A stretch of 64,000 bases of DNA from NCBI GenBank assembly GCA_951812925.1, contig OX638368.1:11549994-11613993 (forward strand). Direction: 5' to 3'. The stretch's first letter is position 1; each line of letters opens with the position of its first letter. Of the stretch, positions 1-13,069 are shown in pieces. This DNA is from Calliopum simillimum (lineage: Eukaryota > Arthropoda > Insecta > Diptera > Lauxaniidae). Both the position numbers and the translations under genes were made by a program. Below the pieces are notes generated by a model. The model worked only from the letters and a program-made list of their open reading frames with translations. It had not been told where the DNA came from and did not search any database.

Positions 1-32
1 GCCGTAATGATAATATTTTCTGCCTACACTGA

Positions 33-140
33 GGCTTCGAACTTCTTATTATACTAATTAACACATTTCAAATACAAATTTAATCAATTTAAATTCAATA
101 ATTGGTATAAAATGAATATGTGGAGGCATCATTCACACCA
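33..140 (+). repeat. Dispersed repeat, copy 1 of 2
   Basis: This stretch reappears on the opposite strand at about 42263-42385. Shared sequence runs from the GCTTCGAA.. block through a TTATTATACTAATTAACACATTT segment to a TATGTGG(A/G)GGCATC segment, with scattered mismatches. It ends shortly before the 122-bp tandem array. It is probably a fragment of a transposon or MITE, and I do not recognise the family. The 93-codon frame across it is not a gene, because it runs straight into the tandem repeat. Confidence 0.6.
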
Positions 141-240
141 CGTACTCGTAAGTGAGGCGCCAAGCAGACTTCGTTTTCGAAAGAAGAGTGAAGAGACCGT
201 TGGACAAACCAAAAATGGGCCGACTCAGTTCACCAAGAAC

Positions 241-832
241 GGCGGATCCAACATGGCGGACAATTTTCTTAAAAATTATTTGTATCATAACAAAATTGTG
301 ATTAAGGGGGTTTTTGAGGTTGCTGATATCGAATTCGGCATCATATTTTTTGTAAACAAAATGGCGGATCCAAAATGGCGGACAATTTTCTAAAAACTTG
401 ATTATATCACGACAAAATAGAGGCTAAAGGGGTTTTTGAAGTCGCTGATTACGAATTCGGTATCATCTTTTTTGTAAACAAAATGGCGGATCCAAAATGG
501 CGGACAACTTTGTAAAAAGTTGATTATATCACGACAAAATTATGGTTAAAGGGGTTTTTGAGGTAGCTGATTACGAATTCGGTATCATCTTTTTTGTAAA
601 CAAAATGACGGATCCAAAATGGCGGACAATTTTCTAAAAAATTGATTATATCACGACAAAATTGTGGTTAAAGGGGTTTTTGAGGTCGCTGATTACGAAT
701 TCGGTATCATCTTTTTTGTAAACAAAATGGCGGATCCAAAATGGCGGACGATTTTCTAAAAAGTTGATTGTATTACGAAAAAATTGTGGCTAAACGGGTT
801 TTTGAGGTCGCTGATTATGAATTCGGTAATAA
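241..832. repeat. 122-bp tandem satellite, about 4.9 units
   Basis: The motif GGCGGATCCA recurs at 241, 363, 485, 607 (as GACGGATCC) and 729, an exact 122-bp spacing. Each unit contains two copies of an ATGGCGGA word, a poly-T GTAAACAAAAT segment and GAATTCGGTATCAT. Units differ by a few substitutions, and the first is the most diverged. The array ends near 832 in unrelated AT-rich DNA. Confidence 0.93.
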
Positions 833-959
833 CAAAATCCCTGCCGAATTGAAAAAACTCGCTCGTTTTTTGATTGAAAGACAAAATAATTGCTTACTTA
901 ACATGATTTAACGCAATGCAATTTTGCCTAAGTTTTTAAATTAGCAACAAAAATAGTAA
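833..959. other. Unique AT-rich spacer
   Basis: This short AT-rich stretch separates two tandem arrays. I see no gene or recognisable element in it. Confidence 0.5.
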
Positions 960-1400
960 ATAGATATTTGTTACTGATAATATCTCAGATATAAGACATA
1001 ATTTTTGTACTTGAAATATTCGCGAAGTTATGGCAATTTAAAATGTTGGTCCATTATGTAGGCAGGCATGTCCTTGACCCAAAAACGCCCATTTTCACCA
1101 AATGACTTAATGCTATCAATACTAACTCAGATATTAAATATTATTGTTGTATCTGAAATATTCACAAAGTTATGGCGATTTCAAGATTTTGGTTATATAA
1201 GAGGTGGTCGTGTCCTTAACCCGATCACGTTCAATTTCACAAAGTGACCTAATGCTATCTATACTAACTCATATATTTAATATAATTTTTGTATTTGAAA
1301 TATTTACGAAGTTATAGTGATTTTAAATTTTTGGTTATATAGGAGGCGGGCGTGTCCTTGACCCGAACACGCCAATTTTCAACAAATAAATAGATGCTGC
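960..1400. repeat. About 142-bp tandem repeat, 3 units
   Basis: The word TCCTTGACCC (or TCCTTAACCC) recurs at 1071, 1213 and 1355, a spacing of 142 bp. Each unit reads roughly as an ATGGCGATTT..TTGGTTATATAGGAGG segment, then CGTGTCCTTGACCCGAACACG, then ATGCTATCAATACTAACTCAGATAT. The same design and period occur in the array at about 14070-14600, so both probably belong to one old repeat family. Confidence 0.85.
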
Positions 1401-2289
1401 TAGTACTATATCAGAAATAGAATTTTATTGTTTTACCTCAAACACTTTGGTTGTTATTAGTTTTACGAAACTGGAGCGTTGCAAGAATACAGAAAAGTCG
1501 CTGAAGAAAAACTCACCGTAGTCCATGAAGGGGAAAGATGGGGGAATCAGATAAATGCGTAGAACCTTTAAAAAACCTGATATTACACACTTTAATGATT
1601 AAGCCGTTGCAACTCCATGAAACATATTAGTTATAGTGCAAAATTTGTAAATTTGCGAAATGAAATTAGAGATTTTTTGTGATGATCCGGATATCCTTTT
1701 TGTATTAAAAAAAGCTAACTTCTAAGTATGCAAATCTTCAGCAAATAGATCAAATTATTTTCAGAATAAGTTTCATGAGGTAAGACCACTTAATTTAAAA
1801 GATACACTCATTTAAACTATCACATATTTTAAGAGATTTTCTGAATTCATCAAGTTTAAGTCGCGAAAACTCAGAAATGGTATTATTTCTTGGTATTCTG
1901 GTACTTGAAATGTGTTATCTAGATATTTAACTTTAAATTTGTGCAAAAAAAATATAACTTTTAATACACAAATTTTCGGAGTTATGACCGGCTAGCGCTC
2001 TCTTATAGACCACTGTGCAGCATAAACGTGGCTGTTGCTGAAATCCAAAACTCTGTAAAACTCTCGCAGACACAACACGCGGTCCGTTCCCGAGAAATGC
2101 TCTATAGCTACTAAGTTCCGAAGAGCCAGGCTGCAATTGACATTCCTTCTGCATCCCTTGGATTCGCTGCGTTCACACAGGAAGCTAAAGAAATCTTTTT
2201 CAAAAAATATTCTAAATAAGAAAAGAAAAAGATCTAGAAGTCACAAGGTTTTGCATGAGCGAAAACGTTTCTTATATTTACAAAAATAG
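1401..2289. other. Non-coding region, no element recognised
   Basis: AT-rich sequence with no frame that has family motifs and no clear repeat. The 73-codon minus-strand frame at 1933-2154 has no recognisable domain and I do not call it. Confidence 0.45.
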
Positions 2290-2755
2290 GAAAAACACAA
2301 AAAGTTTATAGAAACTCGAAAAATGTTGAAGAAAAATTTTAAATTTTGAAAAAAGACTCAAAAAATATTGATAAAGCCGAATTATATTGGAAAGGTTAAA
2401 AATTATTGACTTTTGCAAGATTCAAAAATTTTTAAGAGCTGAGAAATGTTTTAAAGGTTGAAATATTTAGAAAGCGTAGAAAAACGTTCTAGAACACGAA
2501 CAAAGACAAAAGCCAAAAAATGTTGAAGAAGTCGAAAAATGTTGAAGAAGTTGAACAAAAACAATGCTGCAGAAATGATAAATGTTTCCGAATACGAAAA
2601 ATATTGCAATTGCGAAAAATGTTGAATAATTCGAAAAAATGCTGCAAGACCGTTAAATGTTACAGAAATTGAAAAACGTTGAGAACATGTAAAAATGTTG
2701 CGCAACTGAAAAAATGTTGCAAGGGTCGAAAAATATTGAAAAAATGCAAAAAACT
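2290..2755. repeat. Degenerate short tandem repeat (GAAAAATGTTG-type)
   Basis: A word like CGAAAAATGTTGAAGAA repeats irregularly every 16-25 bases across about 460 bp, with many substitutions and length changes. Read on the minus strand it gives a Phe-rich 143-codon frame (2451-2882) made of repeated F-x-x-F-S-T-L-like blocks. That is a by-product of the repeat, not a protein. Confidence 0.8.
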
Positions 2756-5520
2756 TCACAATTTGTAATATGGAAAGAAAATAACCTTGTTTGGGCCACA
2801 CAACCTTTGCACAATTCATCTGCATTGCTTCATTTTTCTTTTTATCGCAACATGCCATTTGAGCTGTGCTTCCCGTCATCACTCAGCCGGTCGTAATTAT
2901 TTGCTAATTTTTGCATTTAATTTTGCTAACGCATTCACACGCATTTAACATTCCAAAACTGAATGGAAGTTGCATACTTATCTTCTCACTCAGATCTTTG
3001 CAACAAGCTGGATGCGCTTTTTTTATCAGTTGCGTGCGCAGTCGCTGTTCAATTGTTGCTTCACACGCATATGAACGCATTCACGCATGCCATGATGTCA
3101 GTTGAGTTGAGCTGTCTGTGATGTTACTCGCAGTACTCGTTCAAAAGTAATTTCCAACCTACGCGTACGCTGGCGTACAACTGTAAAAAGGAAAAAGTGT
3201 AGCCTGATGCACGCACAGATAAACTCATATGATACATAGTATATGAATATGAGATCCTTCTATTCTTTATAACTTAGTAGGTGAAGTAGCAATTGCTTTC
3301 ATCGCATAAGAGCATTTGTAGCTCATCAATTAAATTATATTACCTATGCTGCAATAAAAAACTAACAACTTCAACTTTTTTCATTACACCAAAATTCACA
3401 AGAGTCAAGTCAGTTGCCATTTGCAACATTTTGTTGCATCTTTGGCGTCTGTAAGCCTTCAGTTTGTTTGTTTTTTACAGTTTTTATTATAATTTTTATC
3501 TTAGCCACAATTTATAACTTAATTGCATGTTGGTCACGTCAACATTTATAGTCCTTGAGTTGTCATCGGATTTTTTTTATGTTAGCAACATGTTGTTGCA
3601 TAATTCGCATTAAACTGCATTGCTTATGAGTTCCGCATATTAAAATGTACTCTGCGCTAGAGAATCTGCACTGTTTCTTTATATGCTAACTCAAGTAGAA
3701 GTTTCATCATGAAAAAATGGCTCTTTTTGTTAAGAAATGTAATTTCCTCATGGGCCTATGTAGCTTCTTTAACTTAGTTTGCTCTATTTCAAGTAGTGTA
3801 GCTTCAAAAAGAGCTCAATAAATTAGCATTTTATAGTTAAAATAAAATCGGCTATTAGTGACTGAAGTTCTTTGAATTTATCGTTTATTAAATTAACCAC
3901 TCAGCGCATTTAACACAAATGAGCGCCTTGAGCCCTTAAGTTAATATTATTATTAAAATTAATTTTTACTTAAGTATTGAGAAAAATAAACACAGGAAAA
4001 ATTAGGAACTTAAAACTTAAAAACATAATTAATTTTCATTTCACCCGCTTTAAAATTATATCCCAAACAAATCCACATCCTTGTTGTTTTTGTTTGCTAT
4101 TGTTATTGTTGTCGTCATTGCCAACTTAGTCGCCGCAGGATATGTCAAATAAATCATTTAATATTCTTCACTGGCACCTGTTACCACAGACGACTTTCGT
4201 GCCGCAACTTCATTTTGCATTTACCACCAAACTTGCTTGCCCGAATTTCTTTCTAAATTTATAAGAGTCCTTTACTCATTTTGTCCTTTTTATATAAGCA
4301 GGAAAATGCAATTTTCTAATTAAACAATACAAGATAAAGCAAAAATGTATAGCGAATGTAAACGGGGATAAAGAAAATAAACCAAAAAAAAAATCTTAAA
4401 CTTTGACTGCAAACCACAAAACGGCCAAGGAAGTACAAATAAAGAAAATAAACTGAGTTAGCATCAAAAAATTAAGGCAGATAGGAAAGCAGATAGAATT
4501 TTCTGAGACATTTTATAATTTTTTAAAAGGTCCAAAAAAAATTTTATATAAAAACCCACACGTATTCCTTAGATAATTCTGAGCATTTTATGCCATATAC
4601 TCTTTTTTCTAAGATGCCTTGTTTTTTTTGTAATCCCGAAAAAAGACTTGCATGACATCACTATATTGTTAATAACTTTTGAACCAATATCGATTGCCAT
4701 TATTTTTTTCTGGAATATAGTTTCTTGACATGTGGAGAGTGCCCACATATTTTTTATAGTTTTCTTGGAGGCAGAGAAGTTGCTTTATTTTTTTGTACCC
4801 ATTGAAAATAGGGATTTTCAATAATAACACAGTCCTGCATGGGTTTTCCTCTCTAAGTTTTAAAAAGCGATTTCTATAGAGTTAAGTGTGTTGATTACGA
4901 AAAAAATAGTGAAAAAATTCCAGCACGTCACAATTTTCAGTGATTTAAGTTTTACTTAAGTGCCTTTTTTGTATATACAAGACTACCACGCCTATACTAC
5001 TGAACGTATCAAAACCATTTTTGCACCAGATGTTTTTTTGGTGGTCCAACACATTTATAAGAAATATGGGATCGATTGGACAAGGGGGTGTTGTACCCCT
5101 CATACAAAAAAAATCTCTATATAATTGAAAATTTTATTTGAGTCGCTCCTACGCCCGCACCAGTTGGTATATTGAAACCATATTAACACCATATATCCGC
5201 CTGATATTCCGACAGATTTTCCTTGATAATAGGGGTAATTGAATGAAAGTACGGTGCGCTCGGTACATAAAGAAAACATACCAAAACCAAAAAAAATAAA
5301 AAAAACTCATTTCTACTCACTTTACCTGCATTATGAAACTTGATATCTGGATGAATATTATGGATAGCAACTATCAAGACCGTACGGGAAGCACCAAAAA
5401 AATATATGGTGCAAGAATGGCTTAAATATGTTGAGTATTTTAGGCGTGATATTGAAGAGTACGTAAGCACAAACGACTGAATTAATAAGTTTTCAAATGC
5501 TGCTCACACGAACAAGGGTA
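2756..5520. other. Long intergenic stretch without recognised genes
   Basis: 2.7 kb of AT-rich DNA with many poly-T and poly-A runs. Frames are short (103 codons or fewer) and lack known motifs. A GGGGGTGTTGTACCCCTCAT segment near 5083-5105 resembles the old interspersed repeats elsewhere in the window, but I could not define borders. Confidence 0.4.
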
Positions 5521-5529
5521 TCCCTCTTA

Positions 5530-5650
5530 AAATTACGAGAGTGGTTTTTAATGTATTTTTTGTTGCTGAACCGAAATCCGTTTACAGAATTGCTCTATCA
5601 CGTCCAAATTTTGGGAAAATTTAAAAAAACAGTGAAAAACACACGATTTT
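5530..5650 (+). repeat. Dispersed old repeat, copy related to 17670-17760 and 27360-27440
   Basis: A segment with GATGTATTTGTTGATGCTGA-like sequence followed by ATTGCTNTATC recurs here, near 17690 and near 27367, at perhaps 65-75% identity by eye. It probably represents a decayed interspersed repeat. The 103-codon frame overlapping it (5497-5808) has no family motifs and is not called. Confidence 0.5.
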
Positions 5651-5837
5651 CCTTTATATTTGAGGTTATGAAAACTGCAATATCTCAAAATTCTGACGTG
5701 ATGGAAAGAAACCAAGTTCAGATTCGTGATCAGGAGGTCCCAAACCACCATAATTGGCTTCAAAATTTAAGAGAGGAAAAAAAGTGTCGAATTTGCAGGC
5801 CTGTGTAATTCCCTGGCCTATACTTAACATCTTAGAA

Positions 5838-6772
5838 AAAAGTTAGAGAATGTTATAGAGTTCTTCAACGTCATTTTGGTTGTTATGAGCGTCCAACTGA
5901 GCGCACTATTCGTTACACCTTCACCAAATTTCGAAGCAATTTTACAATATTGGACATTCATCAACCAACCCGAGTGCATAGAGCCCGTCATTTAGAGAAT
6001 ATTGCTGCAATAGTAGAGAGCGTTCGTGAAGACAGTGAACAATCCATTCGTCGCCGATTTCAGGCTTTGGGTGTCTCTTATGGATCATTGTAGCATATCT
6101 TGAGGCGTGATCTTGGTTTGAAGGCCCATAAAATACAGCCCGTACAAGAATTGAACCCAACTGATCTTGGCGTACGTTTTAATATCGGTTTGTAGGCCTT
6201 AAAACAACTTCAAATTGATCCATTATTTTGTTGAAAAATTGTGTTTAGCGACGATACTCATTTTGGGTTGAACGGCTACGTTAACAAGCAAAATTGCCAT
6301 ATTTGGGCCGATGAACAACCAGAAGCAACCCAAGGGCTTACAATGCATCCCGATAAATGTACTGTTTGGTGTGGTTTATGGGCAGGAGGCATCATCGTAC
6401 CTTATTTCTTCAAAAACGCGAATGGAGCCCGCTTTATGGTCAATAGTGCTCGATACAGAGCAAAATTCAGTATATTAGTGTAGGCGACCTCAGGTTTCAA
6501 CAGAATGGCGCAACGTGCCATTTAGCTGGAGAAACAACCGCTTTATTGAGGGAAACGTGCGATGAGAACATCATTGGCCACAGAGATCATGTGATTTGAC
6601 GCCATTAGATTACTTTTTTTGGGGATATGTTAAATCACTTGTTAATGTCGACAAACCCAAAACTATTGAAGCTTTGGAAATCAACATAACTCGTGTTATT
6701 TAAGTAATACCGGCTGATATGCTCGAAAGAGTTGTCGAAAATTGGATCCACAGAATGAACCTCTTGTAATGT
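5838..6772 (+). pseudogene. Decayed DDE transposase of the IS630/Tc1-mariner superfamily
   Basis: Three frame segments read as one transposase. About 5857-6192 encodes a helix-turn-helix region with the words RHFGCYERPTERTIR and EDSEQSIRRRFQALGV. 6241-6483 encodes the start of the catalytic core with FSDDTHFGLNGYVNKQNC and TVWCGLWAGG. About 6490-6770 encodes FQQNGATCHLAGE, RSCDLTPLDYFFWGYVK and PADMLERVVENW. The family cuts and pastes DNA using an acidic triad. Here the second catalytic Asp, expected in QQDGA, is Asn. There is an in-frame stop near 6091 and several frameshifts and stops later, so the copy is dead. I did not find convincing terminal inverted repeats. Confidence 0.9.
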
Positions 6773-9700
6773 GGGATAAAAATATCTTAATTTATTAAAA
6801 TTAAATGTGAGCTGCTGCTCGTTTTTATTTCTGGAAGACAACTAAAAACTATTTTTTAATTTCAACAAAAAATACAAAACAATTCACAAAGTATCCTTGA
6901 TACAAATTATTTTAGTGTTCTCACACAAAAGTATTTTAACAGAACCACCCGCTGGCGTTTTTGAGCGACATCATCCATTCTGATATTGTCATCGATGAAT
7001 CATCAAGAAAATAACACGAACATAGAGCGCTCTACATGAAATTTTCCGAAACGATTTTTTCATCGATGACTCACAATGGGGATGTCAGGAAGTTAGTATT
7101 CTCTGTTGGACAATATCACTCAAGTGTTTCTAAACTTCTGAAATGTTTCGAATCGGTGATATTGTCTGTTAAAATTCAATAACAAGTTTACGTCTGCATG
7201 ACATTGTCTGTTACATGTCGCCATCAACGAGCAAAAGTCATAGATACAGCCGATTGTTATTTTTGTTGTCAGTTTGTCAAGTGAAATGAAGTAAATAAAT
7301 AACAAAACATTGTGTCCTCTTACAAAATGTGATTAATTTTAATTAAAAAGATGTATTTTATAACTGTTAAATTCAGACAGACTAAACATTTTGAGGTGAG
7401 TTACTAAGTCCTTAAGAAAAGGCTTTTAATAATGGAGTTATTATAACGTCTCAATTTTATCTTTGCAATAGATTTCTGTCGTCGACCTACCCATGAAGAA
7501 TATCACCGAAAATTTTGCTGTTAGACAAATGTATTTTCAAGTTCGATGCAGTTTGATTCGATGGCCTGAAAATTGCCGCAAAGCACTATCAAAACATAAA
7601 AAATGCATTATCTAACAGACTAACTGTCAGCGGCTGGCTGACCTACATCATAGTATTCAATCTGAATTTTTTTGAGTGTTATTCCAATAGAAGATATGAC
7701 CTTTTGTTATGGTCAAATCTTGAGACGTGGTGATATCGAGTGCTAAAAGTAGAGAAATTTCGTTTTTTGCAAATATCTTGCTAAGGGTTATTTCTACAAA
7801 AAAAAAAAAAAATTTGTTCACTATTTTGTAGCTCAAATAATTTGATATAGAAAACCCGCAAAAATAGTTTTTTTTACAACTTACAGTTGATGAGTTATAG
7901 TACTTTTAAAATCAACAGTCATACTCGTATTACTATGAACAAACACTTGTATGCGGCAAATACCTTAGAATAGGATATCTACTAAACTAAACGTCAAACG
8001 AAACAACTTTCATAATTTTTATGGAAAATTTTCTGAACTATAAAATTGTGGACCAACCTTAGCGTGATATTTGTATAAAAGAAATTTTCTCGACTTTTAG
8101 CACCTAATATCCCAAGAAACCAGATTTGACTAGAATACAAGTTCTTAATAGGTACTATTGGAATAACTATGACGTATTTAATAGTGCGTAGTTATTTTCA
8201 TTTGTTAATATGTACTAAGTATTTTTATTTAGAGTCGAAGGCCTGAGTTGTTGTCATCTTTATGAAATTGTATATTTAATAAATGTAAATTAAAATATTT
8301 TGATTACTTAATAAATACATATAAATAAAAACAAATGCAAAACAAAAAAAAATTTTTTTTGCTAGATTTATGCTGACATGTTTGTGACAAAATCATTGGT
8401 GAAAACTCGATGACATTTTCCTCTACAACTCACTCGGAAGTATACGCATTAGTGACTTATTCATGAGGGAATTGTACCGATATTGTCTGCTACGTGTCGC
8501 TAGAACACTGACGACTCAGTGATATTATCAGCATAAGTCATCAGTGATTTTTTGGATATTTGTTCTAAAAGTTCAAGCATGAAGTCAAACAAATGTCTCC
8601 GTTTGTCACCTATGATCTAATTTTGTCTCTATTTGTCATCGATGAATCGTCGTTCCGTTCGCCACTGGGCATTTAAGAACTAGTCGTGGGCAATATTTTA
8701 ACAAAATAATTTTTAAACATCGAGTTGCAGGAACCGAACTATCATTTTTAATAAAGATTTGCATCAATACATTGATTGTTATGTATTTTATTTAGAAAAC
8801 AAAGTGGGAAGCTCTTATTGGATCATCCGTTAGTTCTTACAAAACAACATTTTTTTAAAGCCTTTCTTACATATAATTTCTTAGATGGCTCATTTGAGAT
8901 TTTTTCCCATATGCCATACGCCTGAAGGCAAAACCTGTACATAAATCTACCACTCGGGTGGTTTCTATCAAATTGGGTTTGAGTCTTGCACTACTTCCAA
9001 GGTTCATAAAACCTACACCAATCGGTGGAGAATTTTGCCTTGAACAAAATATCAAAATCGGTCCTTCCAATTTTACAGGAAATTATGTAAATTAGCGTCT
9101 TCTTCGTGAATTACGAGGTAAAAAATTTTGATATTTCTGATTTCAGTAATATTTGATATTGTGTTACCTATGTTACATACTATATGTTCTCGACCCAGAT
9201 GCAAAATTTTTGTAAAATATGGTTTGTGGTTAATAAGGACTTTAAATATTTGACTAATTGTCAGGAATGCGTTACTTCGGATCAAATTTTTAAAACCCTC
9301 TTTTTCATAAGCCAGACTTTATACTGTAAAATTATTTTGAATCTGGATTGGGACATATATATTTATTTATAACATTTTCTAAGGCATACTAACTTTTCTA
9401 CTAATTCACAACACCAACATAAGTTTATGCAAAAATATTAAAGCATTATTATTTATGTCTCAAATTTTACAGTATCATTTTTCATATCAATTCCACATTT
9501 ATAACACGGGAAAAACTAAAACTCATCATTTCAATATTAGCGAACATTTAAATAGCTACATTTTCCTTATATTACTTAAAGCAATATAGAAATATTTAGA
9601 ATTTTTTTTTTTTCTTTAACAAAGGTGTGTCTTTTTCTATGTTAAACAATAAATCTTAAAACTGTCGAATCATTTAAAAATCATTTGTCATTTTACATAT

Positions 9701-10414
9701 TGCAAGCAACATTGGAGAACATGATAAAAATAACAAAATATATAAGATACGAAGAACCCCTGTGAATAAATGATTTCATCGATATGCAAGTTATTGGGAA
9801 AAGGGAAAAAAATCATATAATAAAATCTCAAAAAAAAAAGGAAAACTCAAAATCAAAGTGGAAAATAAATAAAAAAAAAAAAAAATTATGAAAAAATGAA
9901 AAGCAAAATCTTTTTTCACACGACTAAGCAATAAAAGATTCTCCATAATGAAGTCAAAGAGAGAAAACCCTTTTCATAATAACAAATCTCTACCTGTTTA
10001 CCCACAACAAAAGGCAATCGAAACATTGAACATCCCCCATTTTTAAAATTAAAAAAGTTTCAAAGTCTAAAAGTTCTAGTGAAAATTATTATTATTCAGT
10101 ATACCAAAATAATGTAAAAAAACGCATAAAAGAAATGTTTCATTTAACTCTTCTGGTTATGAATCTTTAGTGAAAGATGTTTACAAATATAGTAGGTACA
10201 TGTGGCTTCACTGATTGTTCAAAATCGATACTAAAGTATTGTTAAACTTGAAGTATATGGAACATATGGGAGGAGCCAAATATTAACTGTTCATATTTAT
10301 AACCTATTTGCACAATGATCAGTTGTAGTTTCCAAGCTTTAATTTATTGATGATAAAAAATTATTTAAAAAAAATTTTTCTGCATAGCCGTTTCGACTTT
10401 CATATTACACTATA
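6773..10414. other. Intergenic, no gene recognised
   Basis: 3.6 kb of AT-rich DNA. The words TGTCATCGATGAATC (near 6987 and 8637) and ATATTGTCTG(C/T)TAC..GTCGC (near 7203 and 8487) recur about 1.3-1.65 kb apart. This suggests a decayed element with direct repeats between about 6960 and 8660, but no protein is readable. 9820-9900 is A-rich low-complexity sequence. Confidence 0.4.
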
Positions 10415-10530
10415 GTGAACAACTGTCCCGGATTTGGCGGGAAAGTTCTGGATTTTGTCATCTTATTCTGGATTCAAAAGTGTCGTGGAAATTTTTCAAA
10501 CTTTCAAGTCTGTCCCGGAATCGTCCCGGG
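10415..10530. mobile_element. hAT-like terminal fragment (CTGTCCCGG type), tentative
   Basis: Several close CTGTCCCGG, GTCCCGGG and TTCTGGATT words resemble the ends of widespread insect hAT-type elements, whose termini repeat a 'tcccgtatt' theme. A further TCTGTCCCGGAATAG word appears at about 11515, beyond the 42-bp array, so the array may lie inside one element. The family call is by resemblance only. Confidence 0.35.
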
Positions 10531-10559
10531 TTTAAGATGGACTCATAGTGTCATGTGTA

Positions 10560-11480
10560 ATTTGCTTTATTTTACAAAAATTTTAGTTCATGGATTTTAG
10601 ACCATAAAGGACAGTTCTCAGATTTTATACTATGGACCATAGACAAGTCAGATCATAGACAACAATAGTTCATGAACCATAGACTATAAAGGATAGATCA
10701 TAGACCATTATAGATCATGGACCATAGACTATAACGGACAGATCGTAGATCATATACTATGGAACATAGACCATAAGGACAGATTGCAGACCATATATTA
10801 TGGACCATAAGCCATGAAGGACAGTTCATAGATCATAATTTATGAATCATATACTATAAAGAATAGATCATATGTAGATCACATATTATGGACTATAGAC
10901 CATAACGGATAAATCATTGTCCATATTTTATGAACCAAAGTCCATAAAGCACAGTTCATAGATCATATAATATGGATGATAGACGACTGTACAGAACAGA
11001 TCATAGATCATTTATTATGGACCATAGACTATAAAGAAAAGATCGTAGATTATATATTTTTATATTAAAGGACATATCGTAGGTTAAGGACCATAGAACA
11101 TACAAAATTGATCATAGGTTTTGGACCATAGAACATAAAGGGTAGATCGTAGTCCATAGACCATAAAGGACAGTAGTAGTTCTTACATTATGGCCCATAG
11201 ACTATAAAGACCATATAACAGATCATAAACAATGGACCGTAGGCCATAACGGACACATCATAGAAGATATATTATGGACCAACGGCCATAAAGGACAGAT
11301 CAATAGATTAAGGACAATAGACCATAAGAGATAGATCATAGATTGTCGATCCAAGACCATAAAGGGCAGATCATAGAGCATAGATTATCGATAAAAGATC
11401 ATAGAGAACAGATCGTAGACCATATATTATGGACCCTAAACTATAAAATAAAGATCAAAGGCCATTTATCATAAACTATT
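10560..11480. repeat. Degenerate tandem array of about 42-bp units
   Basis: About 20 variable units built from ATGGACCATAGACCATAAAGG and ACAGATCATAGATCATATATT words. Successive TATGG words lie near 10633, 10717, 10758 and 10799, giving a period of about 42 bp. Units carry many substitutions and small indels. No coding frame survives. Confidence 0.88.
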
Positions 11481-11530
11481 ACTTTTTTCCCACCTGTATA
11501 AAACTATTTTTATTCTGTCCCGGAATAGCG

Positions 11531-12858
11531 ATCAAGAAAATAGACAGCCTACCTTTAGGCCAACTTAGTCTACAGTTTAAAACAATTATAATTCAATACA
11601 CGTAAAAAAAAACCGCACATCTCTAAAAACGCCAACCAAAAAAAACGTAAAAAAATCGTTCTCAAGAATAATGAAGCAGCAGCCAAAAGAGAGTGCGAAT
11701 AAAATGAAAGGAAGAGCAACAAAACAGCTATCAAAAAACATAAAAAATAAAATTGTTGCCTGTCGTGTCTTTTTGGTGTCTGATAAAAATGTTATCGACA
11801 TGAGAGGCGCACACAAAGGCAAACCTCGAATCGGCTGTCTATACCAATGTCCATGCTACTACGGTCCTGCTGCCACCGCTGCTAACACGGTCATTGGGTT
11901 CGCATTGTTGAGTTCATTATTAATGAATGTTTTGCTACGAAATACTTCGATTTTTCGAAAGAGAAAAAGATATAAAAAGGGTTCAACTTATTCGGTTGTC
12001 ATTGTCCGTCCGCCCGTCCATCCGTTCTACCATTTCAGTAGAGACTCTGTCCCAGTGTGTCCTTTTTTGGGGAACGCAATACATTCAACAACAAAATGTG
12101 TGACATGTGTGTCTCTTTGTGTAACTTTAAGAAACTTAACCGATCGGTTGATTTGTGTGTCAGTGAGCGGTGAACGGAAAATGAATGAACACGCGTTGAC
12201 ATTTAACCCTTTGTCACTTTCTTTGACAGTTCAATAATGTGTCATTTGTTGTTGTTGCTAGTGGTGTTGTTGCTGATGTTGTAAGACTTTCCTTTTTTTT
12301 CATTTTTGTCATTTTGTTCACTGTCGCTAATGGAAAAATTGTTATCAATGACTGTCACGTTAAGTTCGTATTATTCGCTTGAATTATTTTTAGTTTATCT
12401 TTGGTTTGCACCTTTTTGGATTGATATAATGTTGATTTTTGGTTTATGAAGATACAAAAATGTTGCAAGAGTTGAGGAAAATGTAAGCCTTTAGAGATAA
12501 ATTTAATTTGATTAAATAGTTTTGCTGAAAATGCATGCTTTAAATGCTTTAAATGTGGCCGCCCGCAAACTTTGTAAAGTCAAAATTAGCTTAAAAGAAC
12601 TCCTACCCCTCTGTAACGGTGCATCAAATACGAAGGAGAGAAAAGCATCGTGCTCAGATTTGATATACCTGCATAAGCAGGATAGGGATATATTCGCAGC
12701 TTTTGCTACTTAACCCATGTTTTGGCATTTTCATACAATTTTTTTTTTTGTCGGGATTTCAGTGAAGCTTGATGTTATATGCCATACTATAGCTCATTAA
12801 ATTGGACTACAGAAAAATATGATTTCGGTCAACCCTCTTTCCCCCCTTGGGTTGCTTT
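11531..12858. other. Intergenic, with an unsupported 188-codon frame
   Basis: The frame at 11671-12237 is the longest in this part. It has no recognisable domain, and its composition follows the local DNA (GTCCGTCCGCCCGTCCATCCG-type runs, poly-A). It could be chance, or an untranslated region of a gene outside the window. Short GTT-rich runs occur at 12240-12285. I see no transposon. Confidence 0.35.
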
Positions 12859-12905
12859 TGTATGTATGTATGTATGTATTCTCCTTTAACTCCTAGGAGG
12901 AGGTA
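12859..12905 (-). mobile_element. RTE-type non-LTR retrotransposon, 3' terminal fragment
   Basis: A (TATG)n run is followed by TATTCTCCTTTAACTCCTAG, the same junction seen at 24044 and 33566 next to longer pieces that encode the C-terminus of a reverse transcriptase. RTE-clade elements characteristically end in short tandem repeats. Only the last 45 or so bases remain here. Confidence 0.6.
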
Positions 12906-13069
12906 GCTAAAAAATACCGTACACATATAAAATATAAATAAATACTTATTTTTAATGGATAAATGACATTTTCCAAAGGTAGTTTTTAATGTAGATAATG
13001 TTTGCAACTATCCAAAAAGTAATTGCCTAGTCAGTAAGTAATGCCTAGCTGATCTTGCGGTGGATTCGT

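Noticed and set aside
112..393. 93-codon frame at the window start
   Set aside because: It runs through a dispersed repeat into the 122-bp satellite, with no protein family signal.
2451..2882. 143-codon minus-strand frame rich in Phe
   Set aside because: It is the translation of the GAAAAATGTTG tandem repeat.
11671..12237. 188-codon open frame
   Set aside because: No domain, and its composition matches local simple sequence. There are no splice or start features. Chance or UTR is more likely; a transcript would be needed.
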